Assembly: GCA_964439265.1 (NCBI GenBank)
Contig: CAYTOA010000007.1
Span: forward strand, 39,749-103,748
Source: JAGVPT01 sp964439265
GTDB lineage: Bacteria; Bacteroidota; Ignavibacteria; UBA10030; UBA8401
Length of the DNA stretch: 64,000 nt
Reading direction: 5' to 3'
Both the position numbers and the translations under genes were made by a program. The number at the start of each line of letters is the position of its first letter. The first letter of the stretch is position 1. The notes beneath the pieces were generated by a model. The model was not told where the DNA came from, made no database searches, and saw nothing but the letters and a program-made list of their open reading frames with translations. Positions 62,309-64,000 of this stretch are shown in pieces.

Positions 62309-63166
62309 ATGGTTAAGATTACAAAACAATATACAAACCGGGAAAGCCAGTCTCTCGACAAGTATTTGCAAGAGATCGGCAAAGTCGATTTGCTGACCCC
62401 TGAACAAGAGATCGACCTCGCGCAACGCATCAAGAAAGGCGATCAGAAGTCTCTTGAGAAGCTGACGAAAGCGAATCTCCGGTTCGTGGTGAGCGTGGCA
62501 AAGCAATATCAGAACCAGGGATTGTCGCTCGGCGATCTCATCAACGAAGGGAATCTCGGACTTATTAAAGCCGCGAAACGTTTCGACGAGACGCGCGGCT
62601 TCAAATTCATTTCGTACGCCGTCTGGTGGATCCGGCAATCGATCCTTCAGGCGCTCGCCGAACAATCGCGCATCGTGCGGCTGCCGTTGAATCGTGTCGG
62701 TGCGTTGAATAAGATCGGCAAAGCCTTCAGCAGCCTGGAACAGGAATTCGAACGCGAACCGAGCGCCAGTGAGCTTGCCGAGGAACTCGACATGTCGCTC
62801 TTCGAGGTCGCTGATACGCTGAAGATCTCCGGACGCCACCTTTCGATGGACGCGCCGTTTGCACAAGGGGAAGACAATCGGCTGCTCGACGTTATCCAGG
62901 ACGAACGTCAGCCCGCCCCCGACAGCATTTTGATGGACGAGTCGCTGAAAGAAGAAGTGCAGAGGGCGCTGGCGACGTTGAGCGACCGGGAAGCCGAAGT
63001 CATTCGTCTGTATTTCGGCCTGCAGCGTGAACACTCGCTCACCCTTGAGGAGATTGGCGAGAAATTCAATCTTACGCGGGAGCGCGTTCGGCAGATAAAA
63101 GAGAAGGCAATTCGTAGACTGCGTCACGCGTCGCGGAGCAAGAATCTTCGCGCGTACCTGGGGTAG
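62309..63166 (+). CDS. rpoD: Primary sigma factor, RpoD/SigA type (short Bacteroidota form)
   Basis: The 285-aa protein has sigma regions 1.2 (SLDKYLQEIGKVDLLTPEQE), 2 (LRFVVSVAKQYQNQGLSLGDLINEGNLGLIKAAKRFD and FKFISYAVWWIRQSILQALAEQ), 3 and 4 (LSDREAEVIRLYFGLQ, LEEIGEKFNLTRERVRQIKEKAIRRLR). It lacks the long region 1.1 and non-conserved insert of proteobacterial RpoD, as is usual for Bacteroidota primary sigma factors. This agrees with the TTG-17-TAnnTT promoter pattern in the window. The start follows a second BMC-P gene by 25 bases. A strong terminator closes the gene. Confidence 0.97.
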   Translation: MVKITKQYTNRESQSLDKYLQEIGKVDLLTPEQEIDLAQRIKKGDQKSLEKLTKANLRFVVSVAKQYQNQGLSLGDLINEGNLGLIKAAKRFDETRGFKFISYAVWWIRQSILQALAEQSRIVRLPLNRVGALNKIGKAFSSLEQEFEREPSASELAEELDMSLFEVADTLKISGRHLSMDAPFAQGEDNRLLDVIQDERQPAPDSILMDESLKEEVQRALATLSDREAEVIRLYFGLQREHSLTLEEIGEKFNLTRERVRQIKEKAIRRLRHASRSKNLRAYLG

Positions 63167-63194
63167 GAGAAAACAGGGCTGTTGGATAATACCG

Positions 63195-63224
63195 AAAAAG
63201 CTCCTTCCCGAGGAGCTTTTTTGT
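63195..63224 (+). terminator. Rho-independent terminator after rpoD
   Basis: AAAAAGCTCCT (63195-63205) and AGGAGCTTTTT (63211-63221) form a perfect 11-bp hairpin with a five-base loop and a TTTTTTG tail. Confidence 0.92.
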
Positions 63225-63241
63225 TGTGAAGGAAGCGCCGG

Positions 63242-63271
63242 TTGCAAATCATCGCGAATCACGTACATTTG
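63242..63271 (+). promoter_or_regulatory. Promoter candidate for the NlpC/P60 gene, near-leaderless geometry
   Basis: TTGCAA (63242-63247), 16 bases, TACATTTG (63264-63271), an exact match to the FCB box TAnnTTTG. The ATG at 63279 comes only about three bases after the expected start of transcription, and there is no Shine-Dalgarno. Confidence 0.42.
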
Positions 63272-63278
63272 TACGCAC

Positions 63279-63953
63279 ATGAAGGTTATCGTCATTTCTC
63301 TCGTCTGCCTCGTCCTTGCGGGCTGCGGAACCTCGTCCCCGCGGTTTGTCAGTCATGATTCCGCGCAGAAAAACGAGAAACCGGCAAAGAAGACCGCCGG
63401 ACCCCGGTTCAGCTCGAAACACATTGAGGAAGAGAAAAAGGAAGACGACCGTAAGGTTGACGTGAAGCGGGTCGCCGCGAGATTCTCCAACGCTAAGCCG
63501 GCGTCTTCCGCTGCTCCGCCGCCGATGAAAAGATCTCCAGGCGCGGTTCCAAGCGGAAGCGCAAGAACCCCGGCAGAAAAGATCGATGACCAGAGGATGA
63601 TGGACGTGATCCTCGGCTATCTGGGAACGCCGTATATTTACGGAGGAGATTCCAAATCCGGGATCGACTGTTCCGCATTTACGAGTGCAGTGTACGACCA
63701 ATCGGTGAGTGTAAAACTTCCCCGAACCGCGGCGGACCAGGTGAAGAAAGGAACGCCTGTATCCTTCGAAGACCTTAAGTTTGGAGACCTGATGTTCTTC
63801 AACACAACGGGTGCTAATCCATCGCATGTGGGGATTTACATCGGGGACGACCTTTTCGCGCATGCGAGCGAAGCGTTCGGCGTCACGATCTCGTCGATAG
63901 AAAGTTCGTACTACAAGACACGCTACACGGAAGCCCGGAGGATTGTTGAATGA
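63279..63953 (+). CDS. NlpC/P60-family (C40) peptidoglycan hydrolase lipoprotein
   Basis: The 224-aa protein has a lipoprotein signal ending in LAGC (Cys16), then about 80 low-complexity Lys/Glu/Pro/Ala residues, then an NlpC/P60 domain from about 105. The catalytic triad is visible: Cys in GIDCSAFTSAVY, His in PSHVGIYIG and a second His in LFAHASEAFGV. Such enzymes cut the D-Glu/m-Dap type bond in peptidoglycan stem peptides, at the outer membrane facing the wall. The stop is at 63953, beyond which a short tandem repeat begins. Confidence 0.94.
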   Translation: MKVIVISLVCLVLAGCGTSSPRFVSHDSAQKNEKPAKKTAGPRFSSKHIEEEKKEDDRKVDVKRVAARFSNAKPASSAAPPPMKRSPGAVPSGSARTPAEKIDDQRMMDVILGYLGTPYIYGGDSKSGIDCSAFTSAVYDQSVSVKLPRTAADQVKKGTPVSFEDLKFGDLMFFNTTGANPSHVGIYIGDDLFAHASEAFGVTISSIESSYYKTRYTEARRIVE

Positions 63954-63959
63954 GTATTC

Positions 63960-64000
63960 AGAAGTCAGAATATAGAATTTAGAAGTCAGAATATAGAATT
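63960..64000. repeat. Tandem 21-bp repeat at the window end
   Basis: A 21-base unit beginning AGAAGTCAGAATATAG occurs at 63960-63980 and again at 63981-64000 (cut by the window edge). Further copies may follow outside. Such GTCAGAAT-type arrays are frequent non-coding repeats in environmental genomes. Confidence 0.75.

Noticed and set aside
62204..63295. Antisense frame of about 363 codons across rpoD and its neighbours
   Set aside because: It crosses the rpoD terminator and two gene boundaries on the other strand; composition is typical of a mirror frame.

Overview
The window looks like a chromosomal segment from a member of the FCB (Bacteroidota/Chlorobi/Ignavibacteria) group, most like an uncultured Ignavibacteria-type lineage. 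This is inferred from several things: a short (285 aa) Bacteroidota-style primary sigma factor; TonB receptors, one with a carboxypeptidase-like N-domain followed by a DUF4249 lipoprotein; gene calls resembling anaerobic or facultative FCB genomes (one-piece pyruvate:ferredoxin oxidoreductase, MEP isoprenoid genes); and promoters of the form TTGAnn-17-TAnnTT. A run of exactly 100 N at 22937-23036 shows this is a scaffold from a draft or metagenome assembly. I see no rRNA, tRNA, CRISPR array, transposase or phage gene.

Layout. 1-3.1 kb: the 3' end of a CoA-transferase, small unknown proteins including one with an exactly duplicated four-cysteine motif, a membrane protein ending in a histidine-kinase-like dimerisation helix pair without the histidine, and a single-domain response regulator. 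3.4-13 kb: central carbon and housekeeping genes (nifJ-type PFOR, a DHOD-like protein, gapA, pgk, a rhomboid protease, ispG). 13-24 kb: two ECF sigma loci, folD, a YmdB-type phosphodiesterase, envelope proteins, two proteases, a frameshifted DUF5519 gene and the assembly gap. 24-31 kb: a TonB receptor coupled to ispE, OsmC, then a phosphorelay island (REC-HisKA stub, CheY-like REC, NtrC-type activator) with no complete kinase. 31-43.5 kb: a long plus-strand run with acyl-CoA dehydrogenases, MeaB, a biotin-dependent carboxyltransferase, guaB, purD, a glycosyltransferase and an epimerase. 43.5-57 kb: mostly minus strand, with a TonB/DUF4249 pair, a seven-gene run from hisS to an acyl-CoA synthetase with overlapping stops and starts, a PTS EIIA and a GDP-mannose-type pyrophosphorylase fused to a degenerate phosphomannomutase domain. 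57-64 kb: a GAF-GAF-degenerate GGDEF protein, deoB, a possible VapBC pair, two bacterial-microcompartment pentamer (EutN/CcmL) genes, rpoD and an NlpC/P60 lipoprotein.

How it fits together. PFOR, GAPDH and PGK give glycolysis plus ferredoxin-linked pyruvate oxidation. GCDH, a second acyl-CoA dehydrogenase, the carboxyltransferase beta chain, MeaB and the CoA-transferase point to amino-acid or short-acyl-CoA catabolism, though partner subunits (carboxylase alpha chain, mutase) are not here. The most unusual items are the two shell-vertex genes without any hexamer gene, the two orphan HisKA modules placed next to receiver domains, and a set of enzymes whose signature catalytic motifs have been replaced (DHOD-like, phosphomannomutase domain, GGDEF domain).
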